Positions 40,115-48,985 are shown, counted from the stretch's first letter. The stretch: DNA of 64,000 nt from Streptomyces scabiei 87.22 (GCF_000091305.1 NC_013929.1:806001-870000), one strand, 5' to 3'. The notes: generated from the letters alone by a model not told the origin. Numbers and translations: made by a program.

Positions 40115-42247
40115 GTGAGGGAGTTGCCCGGTCCGGGCGCCGACGGTCCGCAACGGCTGGAGCCCGTGCTGGCCGAGCTGGCCCGGGAGTGCGGCACCTC
40201 GGCGACGGCGGCGTATCTGCCGGTACCGGACGAGCCGGTGCTGCAGCTGGCGGTGCTGGGCGGGATCCCCTGGGACATCTCCCTGCCCTGGACGCGGGTG
40301 GCACTGAAGACGTCCTCCCCGGTGTCCGACGCCGTCCGGGAGCGCCGGCCGGTGTCGGTGAGCGGGCAGGAGGAGCTGGCGCGCCGGTATCCACGGCTGG
40401 CCCTGATCGTGCCGTACCGCTTCACCCTGGTCGCCGTGCCGATCACCACCGGCACCGACGTCTGGGGCGGTCTGGTGCTGCAGTGGCCGGCCGCGCATCC
40501 GCCGCGGCCGACCCCGCGGGAACGGGAGAAGATCACCGAAGCCTGTGACCGTCTGGGGCTGCTCCTGCGGACGGCGGCCGAGGACGGCCACCCGGTACGG
40601 CCCGCCGCCGAGCCGGTGCTGCTGGCGCCGCCCCGGAAGCGGACCGCCGGACCCGACGAGGCGCAGGCCGCGGTGGACTTCGCCGAGCGCCTGCCGGGCG
40701 GCTGCTGCTCCCTCGGTGCCGACGGACGGATCGCCTTCGTCAGCACCCGGGCCGCCGAACTGCTCGGCGCCGGGATCGAGGACCTGCTCGGGGCCAAGCC
40801 GTGGGAGGCGTTGCGCTGGCTCGACGAGCCGACCGCCGAGGACAGTTACCGGGCGGCCGTGCTCAGCCAGGAACCCGTGTCCTACACCGCCCTGCGCCCG
40901 CCCGACCGGTGGCTGTCCTTCAGCCTCGTGCCGGACGCCACCGGTATCAGCGTCCACATCGCGCCGACCTACTCGGCGCACGCCCATGTGCCGGTGACGG
41001 CCCCCGCCGTGTCGCGTCCGTCCTCCCCCGCCGGACGGGGACGCGCCACCACGCTCTACCACCTGATGCACCTGGCCGCCACGCTCACCGAGGCCGTCGG
41101 GGTGCGGGACGTGGTCGACCAGGTCGCCGACCAGGTGCTGCCCGCCTTCGGCGCCTCGGCCCTGGCGCTGATGACGGCGGAGGACGGCAGACTGCGGATC
41201 ATCGGCTACCGCGGGTACACCGCCGAGCTGATGGAACACTTCGACGCGGCCCCGCTCACCTCGGACACCCCGGCCGTACGCGCGCTGACCACCGGTGTGC
41301 CCGCGTTCTTCGCCTCCTTCGCCGAGCTGAAGCGCGCCTATCCGCCCGCGCTCCTCCCGGACGCCCGGGCCGCCTGGGCCTTCCTCCCCCTGATCACCTC
41401 GGGGCGCCCGGTCGGCACCCTCGTCCTCGCCTACGACCGGCCCCACCCCTTCACCGCGGAGGAGCGTGGCGTCCTCATCTCCGCCGCCGGACTGATCGCG
41501 CAGGCCCTGGACCGGGCCCGGCTCTACGACGCCAAGCACCAGCTCGCCCGCAACCTGCAGGCCGGGCTGCTGCCCCACACGCTGCCCCGTGTCGCCGGTC
41601 TGGACGTGGCCGCCCGCTACCTCCCGGCCACCCTCGGCATGGAGATCGGCGGCGACTTCTACGACCTCATCCGTCTCGACTCCACCACGGCCGCCGCCGC
41701 CATCGGCGACGTGCAGGGGCACAACGTGAACGCCGCCGCCCTCATGGGGCAGGTCCGCACCGCCGTCCACGCCACCGCGGGCGCGGCCCCCGACGAAGTC
41801 CTCACCCGGACCAACCGGCTGCTCACCGACCTCGACCCGGACCTGTTCACCAGCTGCCTCTACGCCCACCTCGACCTGAGCGCGCGCACCGCCTGTCTGG
41901 CCACCGCCGGGCATCCGCCCCCGCTGCTGCGCCACCCCGACGGCCGCACCGAGGCCCTCCGGCTGCCGCCCGGCCTCCTGCTCGGCATCGACCCCGGCGC
42001 GGGCTACGCGTCCACCGAGATCGCACTGCCCGCCGGCTCCGTGCTGGCGCTCTACACGGACGGGCTCGTGGAGGCCCCGGGCGTCGACATCGACGACGCG
42101 GTCGACGGCCTCGCCCGCGCGCTCGCCCGCGCCGATCCGGCGGGGCCCCGCGCCATGGACGCCGTCGCCGACACCCTCGTCCAGCACGCCCGCCGCTCCG
42201 CGCCGCGCAGCGACGACATGGCGCTGCTGCTCATCCACGCGACGTGA
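40115..42247 (+). CDS. GAF/PAS-containing SpoIIE-type PP2C phosphatase
   Basis: This protein of about 710 residues combines an N-terminal GAF-like domain, a PAS-like segment (ADGRIAFVSTRAAELLGAGI), a second GAF domain (MTAEDGRLRIIGYRGYTAEL) and a C-terminal SpoIIE/PP2C phosphatase. Phosphatase metal residues are visible in EIGGDFYDLI, AAIGDVQGHN, LYTDGLVEAPG and RSDDMALLLIH. Proteins of this kind dephosphorylate anti-sigma antagonists in partner-switching stress pathways. The start is uncertain: GTG 40115 is used, GTG 40076 is possible. No histidine-kinase-like anti-sigma domain is fused or adjacent. Confidence 0.85.
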   Translation: MRELPGPGADGPQRLEPVLAELARECGTSATAAYLPVPDEPVLQLAVLGGIPWDISLPWTRVALKTSSPVSDAVRERRPVSVSGQEELARRYPRLALIVPYRFTLVAVPITTGTDVWGGLVLQWPAAHPPRPTPREREKITEACDRLGLLLRTAAEDGHPVRPAAEPVLLAPPRKRTAGPDEAQAAVDFAERLPGGCCSLGADGRIAFVSTRAAELLGAGIEDLLGAKPWEALRWLDEPTAEDSYRAAVLSQEPVSYTALRPPDRWLSFSLVPDATGISVHIAPTYSAHAHVPVTAPAVSRPSSPAGRGRATTLYHLMHLAATLTEAVGVRDVVDQVADQVLPAFGASALALMTAEDGRLRIIGYRGYTAELMEHFDAAPLTSDTPAVRALTTGVPAFFASFAELKRAYPPALLPDARAAWAFLPLITSGRPVGTLVLAYDRPHPFTAEERGVLISAAGLIAQALDRARLYDAKHQLARNLQAGLLPHTLPRVAGLDVAARYLPATLGMEIGGDFYDLIRLDSTTAAAAIGDVQGHNVNAAALMGQVRTAVHATAGAAPDEVLTRTNRLLTDLDPDLFTSCLYAHLDLSARTACLATAGHPPPLLRHPDGRTEALRLPPGLLLGIDPGAGYASTEIALPAGSVLALYTDGLVEAPGVDIDDAVDGLARALARADPAGPRAMDAVADTLVQHARRSAPRSDDMALLLIHAT

Positions 42248-42372
42248 GAGAGGGCGGCGGTCGCCGTACAACCTGAGGGGTGCCCGGCTCGTCTTCCTCA
42301 CCGAACGGCACAAACCGACCCTTTGTACCGACCCTTCTCTCCCTGTACCGACTCGTTCCGACGGGGGAACAC

Positions 42373-42819
42373 ATGAACGCGAACCGCACCCGCCGCGGCA
42401 GCACCGCGGCCCTCACCCTCCTGCTGGCGGCCGCACTCGGCGCCGCCGGAGCCGGCGCGTCGACCGCGGACTCCGCCGCGCGGCAGCAGACCCACCGGAT
42501 CGCCTCGTCCACGCTGGGCTCGGACTACCGGGTCACGCTGACCGCGCTGCGCTCGACGCAGGACGAGTACGCCGCCTCCGTGCGCCTCCAGGTCTTCACC
42601 CGGTCCGGCGGCACCTGGAAGGAGTCGGACCGCGCGACCGTCGGCGACGCCGACGGCTGGTTCTGGTACCCCCTCACGGGCAAGGGCGCGGTCTGCACGT
42701 TCTCGACGGCGAGCACGGAACCCGCCCCACTGACGGTGAGCCTGCTGCTCACCCCGTCACTGGGCTGCTCGGACCCCGCCCACTACCTGGTGAAGCAGGG
42801 CAGGATCGAGACGACCTGA
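42373..42819 (+). CDS. Small secreted protein of unknown function
   Basis: The 148-residue protein has a signal peptide (TRRGSTAALTLLLAAALGAA, then GAGASTADSA) and a mature domain with SSTLGSDYRVTLTALRS and DADGWFWYPLTGKGAVCTFS. Two cysteines in the mature part may form one disulfide. GGGGGA precedes ATG 42373. It occurs alone between a phosphatase gene and a convergent TetR gene. I do not recognise a family beyond this. Confidence 0.8.
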   Translation: MNANRTRRGSTAALTLLLAAALGAAGAGASTADSAARQQTHRIASSTLGSDYRVTLTALRSTQDEYAASVRLQVFTRSGGTWKESDRATVGDADGWFWYPLTGKGAVCTFSTASTEPAPLTVSLLLTPSLGCSDPAHYLVKQGRIETT

Positions 42820-42844
42820 GCCCGCGCGCGGCGGGCCGGCTCGT

Positions 42845-43459
42845 TCATCTCCCCCCGGGCGCCCGTCTCCTCAGGCGCGGTACGCGGTCGAAGACCGCGG
42901 CGAGGCGGGCCGCCTGGGTGAAGAGGGTGGCCGGGCGGGAGCGGTCGGCGTCGAGGTGGGTGAGGGTTTCCATGCCGAGGTAGAGGGCGACCGCCGCGCC
43001 GGCGAGTGCGCGGACCCGGACGACCGACCCCAGGGGTTTGCCGCGCAGCAGGACCGCGAGTTGACGCTCGGCCAGGTCCTCCCACTTCTTAGTCTCCAGG
43101 GCCAGTTGGGCGGCCAGCCGGGTTCCGGGGCGCGCGCCCGCGTACAGCTCCTGGACCGCGGCGATGTGGCCGGTCGCGGTGTCCTCGTCGTACAGCTCGC
43201 GCAGGCGCGCGATCGTGGGCACCGCGCGGTCGATGCCGGCCAGCTCCGCCCGGTACCGGTCGATCCGGGCCCCGCTGGTCCGTTCCAGCGCCGCCACCAG
43301 AACGTCGTCCAGGTCCGCGAAGTGGTAGTAGATCACTCCGGGCGCGAAGCCACCGGCCTGCGCTATCGCCCGCGCGGTGGTCCCGCCGTGGCCGTTGCGG
43401 ACGAGACAGCCGAGGGTGGCCTCCAGGACACGGTCGCGGGTGGGATGGGAGGCGCGGGG
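42845..43459 (-). CDS. TetR-family regulator, 5' end disturbed at a low-GC boundary
   Basis: The leftward frame has an intact TetR DNA-binding domain (HPTRDRVLEATLGCLVRNGH, then TTARAIAQAGGFAPGVIYYH) and a helical ligand-binding domain ending HLDADRSRPATLFTQAARLA. No ATG, GTG or TTG in frame exists just upstream of the conserved start PRASHPTRD. The frame stays open into the low-GC island up to an ATG at 43624. Either the gene lost its original start when the island arrived or it now uses a start inside the island. It could still be functional if the latter holds. Confidence 0.6.
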   Translation of the reverse strand, partial: PRASHPTRDRVLEATLGCLVRNGHGGTTARAIAQAGGFAPGVIYYHFADLDDVLVAALERTSGARIDRYRAELAGIDRAVPTIARLRELYDEDTATGHIAAVQELYAGARPGTRLAAQLALETKKWEDLAERQLAVLLRGKPLGSVVRVRALAGAAVALYLGMETLTHLDADRSRPATLFTQAARLAAVFDRVPRLRRRAPGGR

Positions 43460-43997
43460 AACGAGGGCTGGTGTGAGCAGACAATGTGCCGCGCCGGACC
43501 TGACTCGTGGGCGACGAAGTGGCCTCGATTCGAATTCACCGAGGGAGGTATACCCAGCTCCCGACGACAAAAGTATATGGAGAATGCCGAGCAGGCAACA
43601 CTTTAAGAACCGATCTATATTCACATATCAGCCTGTTCACGCAATAACCATCACAACCGAACTACGCCAAATCCGCCATCAATCCACCAAAGCAGCCCAC
43701 CTACAAGGAACGGGCCCTCGCGACACACCCGTAATATCGCCCCATATCGGCACTGGCCATATATCAACCCAGGCGTCATCCGACTTTCGGAGCATCGAGT
43801 TACACTCATGGCGCGAGGGAGATTGGCCTCACAATCTTTCAATCAGCAGGACAAAATATCTCAAATTATCAGAAGGCGACTGGATTTCATTCATGAATGG
43901 CCGAAATTCAACCCCAAACAAAGGGGACCGATATGGAATGATACCCAGGTCAAACATAGGGAAAACAAGCGACTACAAATTGTCATGGAGGCACCAG

Positions 43998-44300
43998 TTG
44001 AAGAAGCGCGTTCGAGCTCTCACTGCGGGACTAACGGTGGGGGTGGCCGCCCTTGCCGCAGCCACCTTGACAGCAACTCCAGCGGCAGCCGCACTCAAGA
44101 GCTTGAATTGGCACATTAACAAATCAGAGGAATACTGCGGGTCACTGCCCGACCGCACGACCATACAGCGGATGAAAAAAGCGGAGTGCGAGTCGCAAGT
44201 TCTCGCCAAGACTCAGATTGCCATGAGCCAGGCAATAGCCAGGGGAGTATCCACGGCGGAAGTCGCAGCAGGCATGAACTGGCCCGGCCCTGGCCACTGA
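43998..44300 (+). CDS. Secreted small peptide of unknown function with TTG start
   Basis: TTG 43998 is preceded by GGAGG at six bases and opens a 100-codon frame. The first 31 residues form a textbook signal peptide (KKRVRALTAGLTVGVAALAA, then ATLTATPAAA), so export followed by cleavage near residue 31-32 is expected. The mature peptide of about 69 residues includes SLNWHINKSEEYCGSLPDRT and MKKAECESQVLAKTQIAMSQ, with two cysteines (C47 and C64) that could form one disulfide, and ends NWPGPGH. An A/T-rich upstream region and a hairpin downstream complete a self-contained unit. No relative is recognised. A secreted toxin, inhibitor or signalling peptide are possibilities without direct evidence. 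Confidence 0.75.
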   Translation: MKKRVRALTAGLTVGVAALAAATLTATPAAAALKSLNWHINKSEEYCGSLPDRTTIQRMKKAECESQVLAKTQIAMSQAIARGVSTAEVAAGMNWPGPGH

Positions 44301-44344
44301 GGCAGCGCCACCGGCCAATCCTCATTCTCAGTTTCCACACGGCG

Positions 44345-44377
44345 TATCCCCACTCTGGATACTTCAGAGCGGGGATA
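44345..44377 (+). terminator. Hairpin after the small secreted peptide gene
   Basis: TATCCCC-A-CTCTG (44345-44357) pairs with CAGAG-C-GGGGATA (44365-44377) across the loop GATACTT, with one A-C mismatch. It sits 45 bases after the stop and is AT-richer than other hairpins in the window, so it likely came with the island. Confidence 0.6.
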
Positions 44378-44520
44378 AGTTCACCTTCCGACAGCTGCTC
44401 ACCCTTGGTAGTCCGCAGGGGCGGCTCGTGGCTGGCGAACTGCGTCACTCCCCTTCACCTTCACCAGACTGCAGCACCTGCTGCTGCACCAAGTGGGAAC
44501 CCCATGACATCTGTGGCGGC

Positions 44521-45195
44521 CTGAAGGAACGGGCATACCTCGTTGGTTCCCTCGTAGACGACCGGGCCGAGGGCGACTTCGCCTGGTCGCTCTGCAACTT
44601 CATGGAGCGCGCGCTGGGCCGCTCCGGGCGGGACACGACCGTCACGAGTGTCGCGGCCGGTACGTTCGACGCCGCCGCGCTCGCCCGGAAGGCCGTCGCG
44701 GACCGCGCGGACGCCGTGGTGTTCAGCGGGAACCAGGAGCGGGCGGGGGCCTTCGCGGCGGCGCTGCGCGGGGCCGGGTTCTCGGGGGCCCGGGTCGCCA
44801 CGCAACGGGCCCTCGGCGACCGGTTCCTGAAGAGGGCAGGGCGGGCCGCCGACGGCTGGGTGTTCGCCACCACGTTCGTCGACCCGGCCGCCACCCCGGC
44901 GGCCCGCGGGTTCACCAAGGCGTACGAGGCCCGGTACGGGAAGGCGCCCGGCTGGTACGCGGCGGAGGCGTACGACGCGATGCTGTTCCTCGCCCAGGCG
45001 TGCACGGACGGGGACGCGCCCCTGACCGAGCGCGGCGCGGTCGTACGCCGGATGCGCGAGGTGACCTACCGGGGCATCAGCCGGACCGCCGCGTTCGACG
45101 CGGGCTATGGCTACAACCACGACGCGCTGTTCCTGTTCCGCGTGGTGGGCCGGAAGTTCGACTTTCTCGGGCAGTACCAGCAGGCTGACGTGTAG
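44521..45195 (+). pseudogene. 3' part of a periplasmic-binding-protein (branched-chain amino-acid type) gene
   Basis: The frame ending at 45195 gives AYLVGSLVDDRAEGDFAWSL, AALARKAVADRADAVVFSGN, DPAATPAARGFTKAYEARYG, KAPGWYAAEAYDAMLFLAQA and NHDALFLFRVVGRKFDFLGQ. This is the second half of a type I periplasmic-binding (Peripla_BP_6/LivJ-like) domain. The first lobe and any signal peptide or fused domain are missing. The upstream codons in frame (44428-44520) look unrelated. The gene appears truncated at the right edge of the low-GC island. Confidence 0.75.
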
Positions 45196-45335
45196 GGCCG
45201 GACGTGCGGGACCGGACGTCCGGGCCGGTCGTCGGGGGTGCGGGCACCGACAGGGCAGGACAAGGGCGGGACCGGGGCGGGTTCCGGGGTCGGGGGTGGT
45301 CAACGGCGCCCGGTCCGAGGGGCTATCGTGCCTTC

Positions 45336-46268
45336 ATGTCGCAGGACCTGATTCGTATCGTTTCCCGAGACTCGCCCATGGCCCTGGCCCAGGTGGAGCG
45401 TGTACGCGCCGAACTCGCCGTGCTGCACCCGGCGCTGCGCACCGAAGTGGTTCCCGTGAAGACGACCGGGGACAAGTGGATGGGTGATCTCTCCCAGGTC
45501 GAGGGCAAGGGGGCGTTCACCAAGGAGGTCGACGCCGCGCTCGTCGCGGGCGAGGCGGATCTCGCCGTGCACTGCGTGAAGGACATTCCCGCCGACCGTC
45601 CCCTCCCGGCGGGCACCATGTTCGCAGCGTTCCTGAAGCGGGACGACATCCGCGACGCCCTGGTGGACCCCGCCGGCCGCACCCTGGACGAGCTGCCCGC
45701 GGGAACCCGGATCGGCACCTCCTCCGTACGGCGCACCGCGCAGCTCGCCGCGTCGCACCCGCACCTGGAGTGCGTGCCGTTCCGCGGCAACGCCAACCGC
45801 CGGCTGGAGAAGCTCGCCGCCGGTGAGGCGGACGCGCTGCTGCTGGCCGTGTCCGGGCTGGAGCGGATCGGCCGGGCGGACGTGATCAGCGAGTTCCTGT
45901 CCGTGGAGACGATGATGCCGCCGATCGGCGCGGGTGTCCTGGCACTGCAGTGCCGGGAGGGCGACGCCCTCACCATCGACACCGTCAGCGGTCTCGGCGA
46001 CCCCGACACCCATCGCGAGACGCTTGCCGAGCGGATGTTCCTGCACGTCCTCCAGGGCCACTGCAACAGCCCCATCGCCGGTTTCGCCCGCACGGACCGG
46101 GGCGGCGAACTCTCGCTGCGCGCCTCCGTGTTCACGCCCGACGGCAAGACGGTCCTCAACGCCCACGAATGGGCCGGCCGTCTCGACCCGGCCACCCTGG
46201 GCACCTCGGTCGCCGTCGCCCTGCTCCGCCAGGGTGCCCGCGACCTCATCGACGGCATCGCGCACTGA
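45336..46268 (+). CDS. hemC: Porphobilinogen deaminase (hydroxymethylbilane synthase), stand-alone copy
   Basis: This 310-residue enzyme of tetrapyrrole synthesis joins four porphobilinogen units into hydroxymethylbilane. It contains [21 protein letters not shown], the catalytic Asp in AVHCVKDIP (D83), [24 protein letters not shown] and the cofactor-carrying Cys in [12 protein letters not shown] (C243). Length and motifs are complete, so it should be active. ATG 45336 is used although its ribosome site is weak. In Streptomyces, hemC normally lies in a hemACD cluster; here no other haem gene is nearby, suggesting a second copy. Neighbours are a truncated binding-protein gene and a GNAT gene. 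Confidence 0.93.
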   Translation: MSQDLIRIVSRDSPMALAQVERVRAELAVLHPALRTEVVPVKTTGDKWMGDLSQVEGKGAFTKEVDAALVAGEADLAVHCVKDIPADRPLPAGTMFAAFLKRDDIRDALVDPAGRTLDELPAGTRIGTSSVRRTAQLAASHPHLECVPFRGNANRRLEKLAAGEADALLLAVSGLERIGRADVISEFLSVETMMPPIGAGVLALQCREGDALTIDTVSGLGDPDTHRETLAERMFLHVLQGHCNSPIAGFARTDRGGELSLRASVFTPDGKTVLNAHEWAGRLDPATLGTSVAVALLRQGARDLIDGIAH

Positions 46269-46319
46269 CCCTCGCGGTCGCGGGGCCGGTGCGTGCGCCA
46301 CGTCTGTCAACACGCCGGG

Positions 46320-46850
46320 TCAGTCGATGCGCCGGGTCAGTACCTGGCCCGGCCAGGTGCCGGAGCGGAAGGGCTCGGTGGCGGTGAAGCCGTTGCGTTC
46401 GTAGAACCTGACGAGCCGGCCGCCGCCGCCCGCCCAGCAGTCGACCCGCAGGAGCCGGACGCCCGCCCGGCGGGTCTCCTCGGCGGCATGGGCCAGGAGG
46501 GCCGCGCCGACACCCCGGCCGGCCTGCCGCCGGTCGGACACCAGCAGACGGACGTACCGCTCGGGTTCCCCCGCCGGGGCGATCGGCAGCTGCGGGCTGG
46601 GGCCGGTGTCCAGGATCAGCGCGCCGACGGGTGTTCCGTCCAGTTCCGCGATGTACGGGGTGTTCTCGGTGGTGTACCGCTCGACCCGTGCCGGGCCGTC
46701 GGGGCGCCGCGAGTACGGGATCGTGCCCCACTGCTCGGTGTTGCCGCGCTCGTTCATCCACGCCACCGCCCCGTCGAGCATGGCGAGGACGGCCGGTGCG
46801 TCGTCGGGGCCGCCGGGGCGGATGCGCAGGTCGTGGGAGATGCCGGTCAC
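46320..46850 (-). CDS. GNAT-family N-acetyltransferase
   Basis: The 176-residue protein has the GNAT fold: LRIRPGGPDDAPAVLAMLDG at the start, TPYIAELDGTPVGALILDTG, the acetyl-CoA loop VSDRRQAGRGVGAALLAHAA (motif A) and VDCWAGGGGRLVRFYERNGF. Substrate cannot be assigned. The start is GTG 46850. Only ten bases upstream the sequence passes into an IS982-family element, so its native ribosome site and promoter are gone, which may silence it or place it under element-derived transcription. Confidence 0.87.
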   Translation of the reverse strand: MTGISHDLRIRPGGPDDAPAVLAMLDGAVAWMNERGNTEQWGTIPYSRRPDGPARVERYTTENTPYIAELDGTPVGALILDTGPSPQLPIAPAGEPERYVRLLVSDRRQAGRGVGAALLAHAAEETRRAGVRLLRVDCWAGGGGRLVRFYERNGFTATEPFRSGTWPGQVLTRRID

Positions 46851-46860
46851 GGGGAAAGCC

Positions 46861-47868
46861 TAGATGAATGAGTCCAAGGGTTGGCCTGCGAACATAGGAC
46901 GAGGGCGTCCAATGTCAGTGTGTGAAGACAGACCTGGACACCCTCGCAACGGCACTCTATGCCCGAATCGACGACGAGTTGAAGGCTTCGCCGTGGCTGG
47001 CCCCGTACCGGCCCGTCGTCGGGATCGCGCCCACGCTCAGTGACGCCGAACTGGTCACCCTCGCGGTCATGTCGGCGCTGCTCGGTTACACCTCCGAGCG
47101 GCGCTGGCTGCGCCGTGTGGGGAAGGACTTCGGTCGCCTCTTCCCTTACGTGCCCCAGCAGTCCGGCTACAGCAAGCGGCTGCGCGCCGCTTCCTCGCTG
47201 CTCACCAGCATGATCCGGATCCTCGCCCGGGACACCTCGCTGTGGAGCGATGACGTGTGGCTGGTCGACTCCACCCCGGTCGGCTGCGGATGCTCCCGCG
47301 AGACGGCCAAACGCTCGGACCTGGCGGGCTGGGCCCAGTACGGCTACTGCGCGTCGCACTCACGGTACTTCTGGGGACTGCGGCTGCATCTGGTATGCAC
47401 GCTTGGCGGGCTGCCGGTCCTGTTCGCCCTCACCGGTGCGAAGGCCGACGAGCGCGAGACACTGCGCGACATGCTCGACACCGCGCCCGATGTCACAGCG
47501 GCCCGCCCCGGCCAGACGATCATCGGGGACAAGAACTACTACGGCCGCGAGTTCGAGCACGACCTGGCCGAGCGTCACCTTGAGTTGCTGCGGCCGGCCC
47601 GCAAGGGAGAGGCCGAACGGGCCGGGGCACACCTGTTCAAGCCGCTGCGGCAGGTCATCGAGTCGATCAACCAGACCCTCAAGGCCCAGCTCGACCTGGA
47701 ACGACACGGCGGCAAGAGCCCGGCAGGGGTGGCGGCCCGCGTCCTGTGCCGGATCCTCGCGCTCACAGCGGCGATCTGGCACAACGACAAGACCGGACAG
47801 CCGATCAAACGGTCACTCACCGCCTACGATCACTGACCGCAACGACACCCCTTGGACTCATTCATCTA
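46861..47868. mobile_element. IS982-family insertion sequence (1,008 bp)
   Basis: Perfect 20-bp terminal inverted repeats TAGATGAATGAGTCCAAGGG (46861-46880) and CCCTTGGACTCATTCATCTA (47849-47868) bracket one intact transposase gene. No obvious target-site duplication was seen in the adjacent bases (GGAAAGCC before, GTGGCGGC after). The element separates a leftward GNAT gene from a leftward 3-hydroxyisobutyryl-CoA hydrolase-like gene. Confidence 0.93.
46922..47836 (+). CDS. IS982-family DDE transposase
   Basis: The 304-residue transposase is intact. Catalytic residues are visible as D116 in WLVDSTPVGCG, D203 in IIGDKNYYGRE and E247 in RQVIESINQTL. The motif CSRETAKRSDLAGWAQYGYC, then ASHSRYFWGLRLHLVCTLGG, is characteristic of IS982 relatives. 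The GTG start at 46922 lies 41 bases inside the left inverted repeat. No frameshift is present, so the element may still be mobile. Confidence 0.95.
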   Translation: MKTDLDTLATALYARIDDELKASPWLAPYRPVVGIAPTLSDAELVTLAVMSALLGYTSERRWLRRVGKDFGRLFPYVPQQSGYSKRLRAASSLLTSMIRILARDTSLWSDDVWLVDSTPVGCGCSRETAKRSDLAGWAQYGYCASHSRYFWGLRLHLVCTLGGLPVLFALTGAKADERETLRDMLDTAPDVTAARPGQTIIGDKNYYGREFEHDLAERHLELLRPARKGEAERAGAHLFKPLRQVIESINQTLKAQLDLERHGGKSPAGVAARVLCRILALTAAIWHNDKTGQPIKRSLTAYDH

Positions 47869-47932
47869 GTGGCGGCCATGGTGGGGCGAGTGGTCCGGTG
47901 TGCGGCCGCCCCGTCCGGGCCGGGCGGGGGTC

Positions 47933-48985
47933 CTACGGGCGGAGCCCGAGTTCGCCGTCGCCGAGCGGCCGGAAGCAGCGCTCCACGGCGTCGTCGGTGA
48001 CGTCCGCGAGGGAGGCCGGGGACCAGCGCGGATCACGGTCCTTGTCGATGACCTGGGCGCGGATGCCCTCGACCAGGTCGGCGGTGGCCAGGGCCGCGCA
48101 GGAGACGCGGTACTCCTGCTCCAGCACGCGTTCCAGGGAGTCCAGCCGCCGGGCGCGGCGCACGGCGGTGAGCGTGACCTTGACGGCGGTGGGCGACTTG
48201 GCGAGCAGTGTCTCGGCGGTCTCCTTCGCCGCCGGGTCTCCGTGGGCGAGGAGCCGGGCGACGATCTCCTCGGCCGTGCCTGCGGCGAAGCAGGTGTCGA
48301 TCCACTCCCGGCGGGCGGCCAGTTCGCCGGGCGGTGGCTGCCGCACCTGCCGGGCGACCGCTTCCCCGGCGGGGAGTTCGGCCAGGTCGTCGAGGAGGTC
48401 GCCGAGCGAGGCGGAGGGCACGTAGTGGTCGGCGAGGCCGCACAGCAGGGCGTCGGCGGCGCCGACGGACGCGCCCGTCAGCGCGAGGAGCGTGCCGAGT
48501 TCGCCCGGCGCGAGGGCCAGCAGGCGGGTGCCGCCGACGTCCGGGACGAAGCCGATGCCGGTCTCCGGCATGGCGATCCGGGACCGTTCGGTCACGACAC
48601 GGACGCTGCCGTGCGCGGAGACACCGACACCGCCGCCCATCACGATCCCGTCCATGACGGCGACGTACGGCTTGGGGTAGCGGGCGATGCGGGCGTTGAG
48701 CCGGTACTCGTCGCGCCAGAAGGCGGCGGAGGCGGTGCCGTCCCCGTCACGGGCGTCGTCGTGGACGACCCGGATGTCGCCGCCCGCGCACAGGCCCCGC
48801 TCCCCCGCGCCCGTGATGACGACGGTCTCCACGGCCGGGTCGTGCTCCCAGGCGGTCAGCGCCTCGTCGATGCGCCGCACCATGGTGTGATTGAGGGCGT
48901 TGAGGGCTCGCGGGCGGTTGAGGACGATGTGGGCGGCGCGGCCGACGGTGCGCAGCAGGACGGGCTCCTCCTCGCCGCCGGTCAC
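47933..48985 (-). CDS. 3-hydroxyisobutyryl-CoA hydrolase/enoyl-CoA hydratase family protein
   Basis: The 350-residue crotonase-fold enzyme has RTVGRAAHIVLNRPRALNAL, TGAGERGLCAGGDIRVVHDD (oxyanion loop), YVAVMDGIVMGGGVGVSAHG and RIAMPETGIGFVPDVGGTRL with the catalytic Glu. The extended C-terminal half (LLAKSPTAVKVTLTAVRRAR, then EYRVSCAAL) matches the 3-hydroxyisobutyryl-CoA hydrolase subgroup of valine catabolism. The GTG start at 48985 is preceded by a poor ribosome site. The 271 bases upstream (48986-49256) hold no feature I can name. Confidence 0.88.
   Translation of the reverse strand: MTGGEEEPVLLRTVGRAAHIVLNRPRALNALNHTMVRRIDEALTAWEHDPAVETVVITGAGERGLCAGGDIRVVHDDARDGDGTASAAFWRDEYRLNARIARYPKPYVAVMDGIVMGGGVGVSAHGSVRVVTERSRIAMPETGIGFVPDVGGTRLLALAPGELGTLLALTGASVGAADALLCGLADHYVPSASLGDLLDDLAELPAGEAVARQVRQPPPGELAARREWIDTCFAAGTAEEIVARLLAHGDPAAKETAETLLAKSPTAVKVTLTAVRRARRLDSLERVLEQEYRVSCAALATADLVEGIRAQVIDKDRDPRWSPASLADVTDDAVERCFRPLGDGELGLRP

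Larger units (their letters stand above)
43480..44400. other. Low-GC island (about 0.9 kb)
   Basis: Base composition drops to near-equal A+T content from about 43500 to 44000, clearly unlike the >70% GC neighbourhood, and recovers by 44450. The left half (43500-43990) has no convincing protein signature and probably holds promoter or foreign non-coding sequence. The right half encodes a small secreted peptide and its hairpin terminator. Both bordering genes are damaged, suggesting replacement by horizontally acquired DNA. Confidence 0.7.

Noticed and set aside
43808..44119. 103-codon plus-strand frame in the low-GC island
   Set aside because: It overlaps the well-supported secreted peptide in another frame, has no ribosome site and no protein-like pattern.
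43998..44300. Ribosomally made modified peptide cluster
   Set aside because: The peptide has a Sec signal, not a leader for modification enzymes, and no modifying enzyme or dedicated transporter is adjacent.
46853..47876. Target-site duplication of the IS982 element
   Set aside because: The bases directly outside the inverted repeats do not match each other, so no duplication could be claimed.
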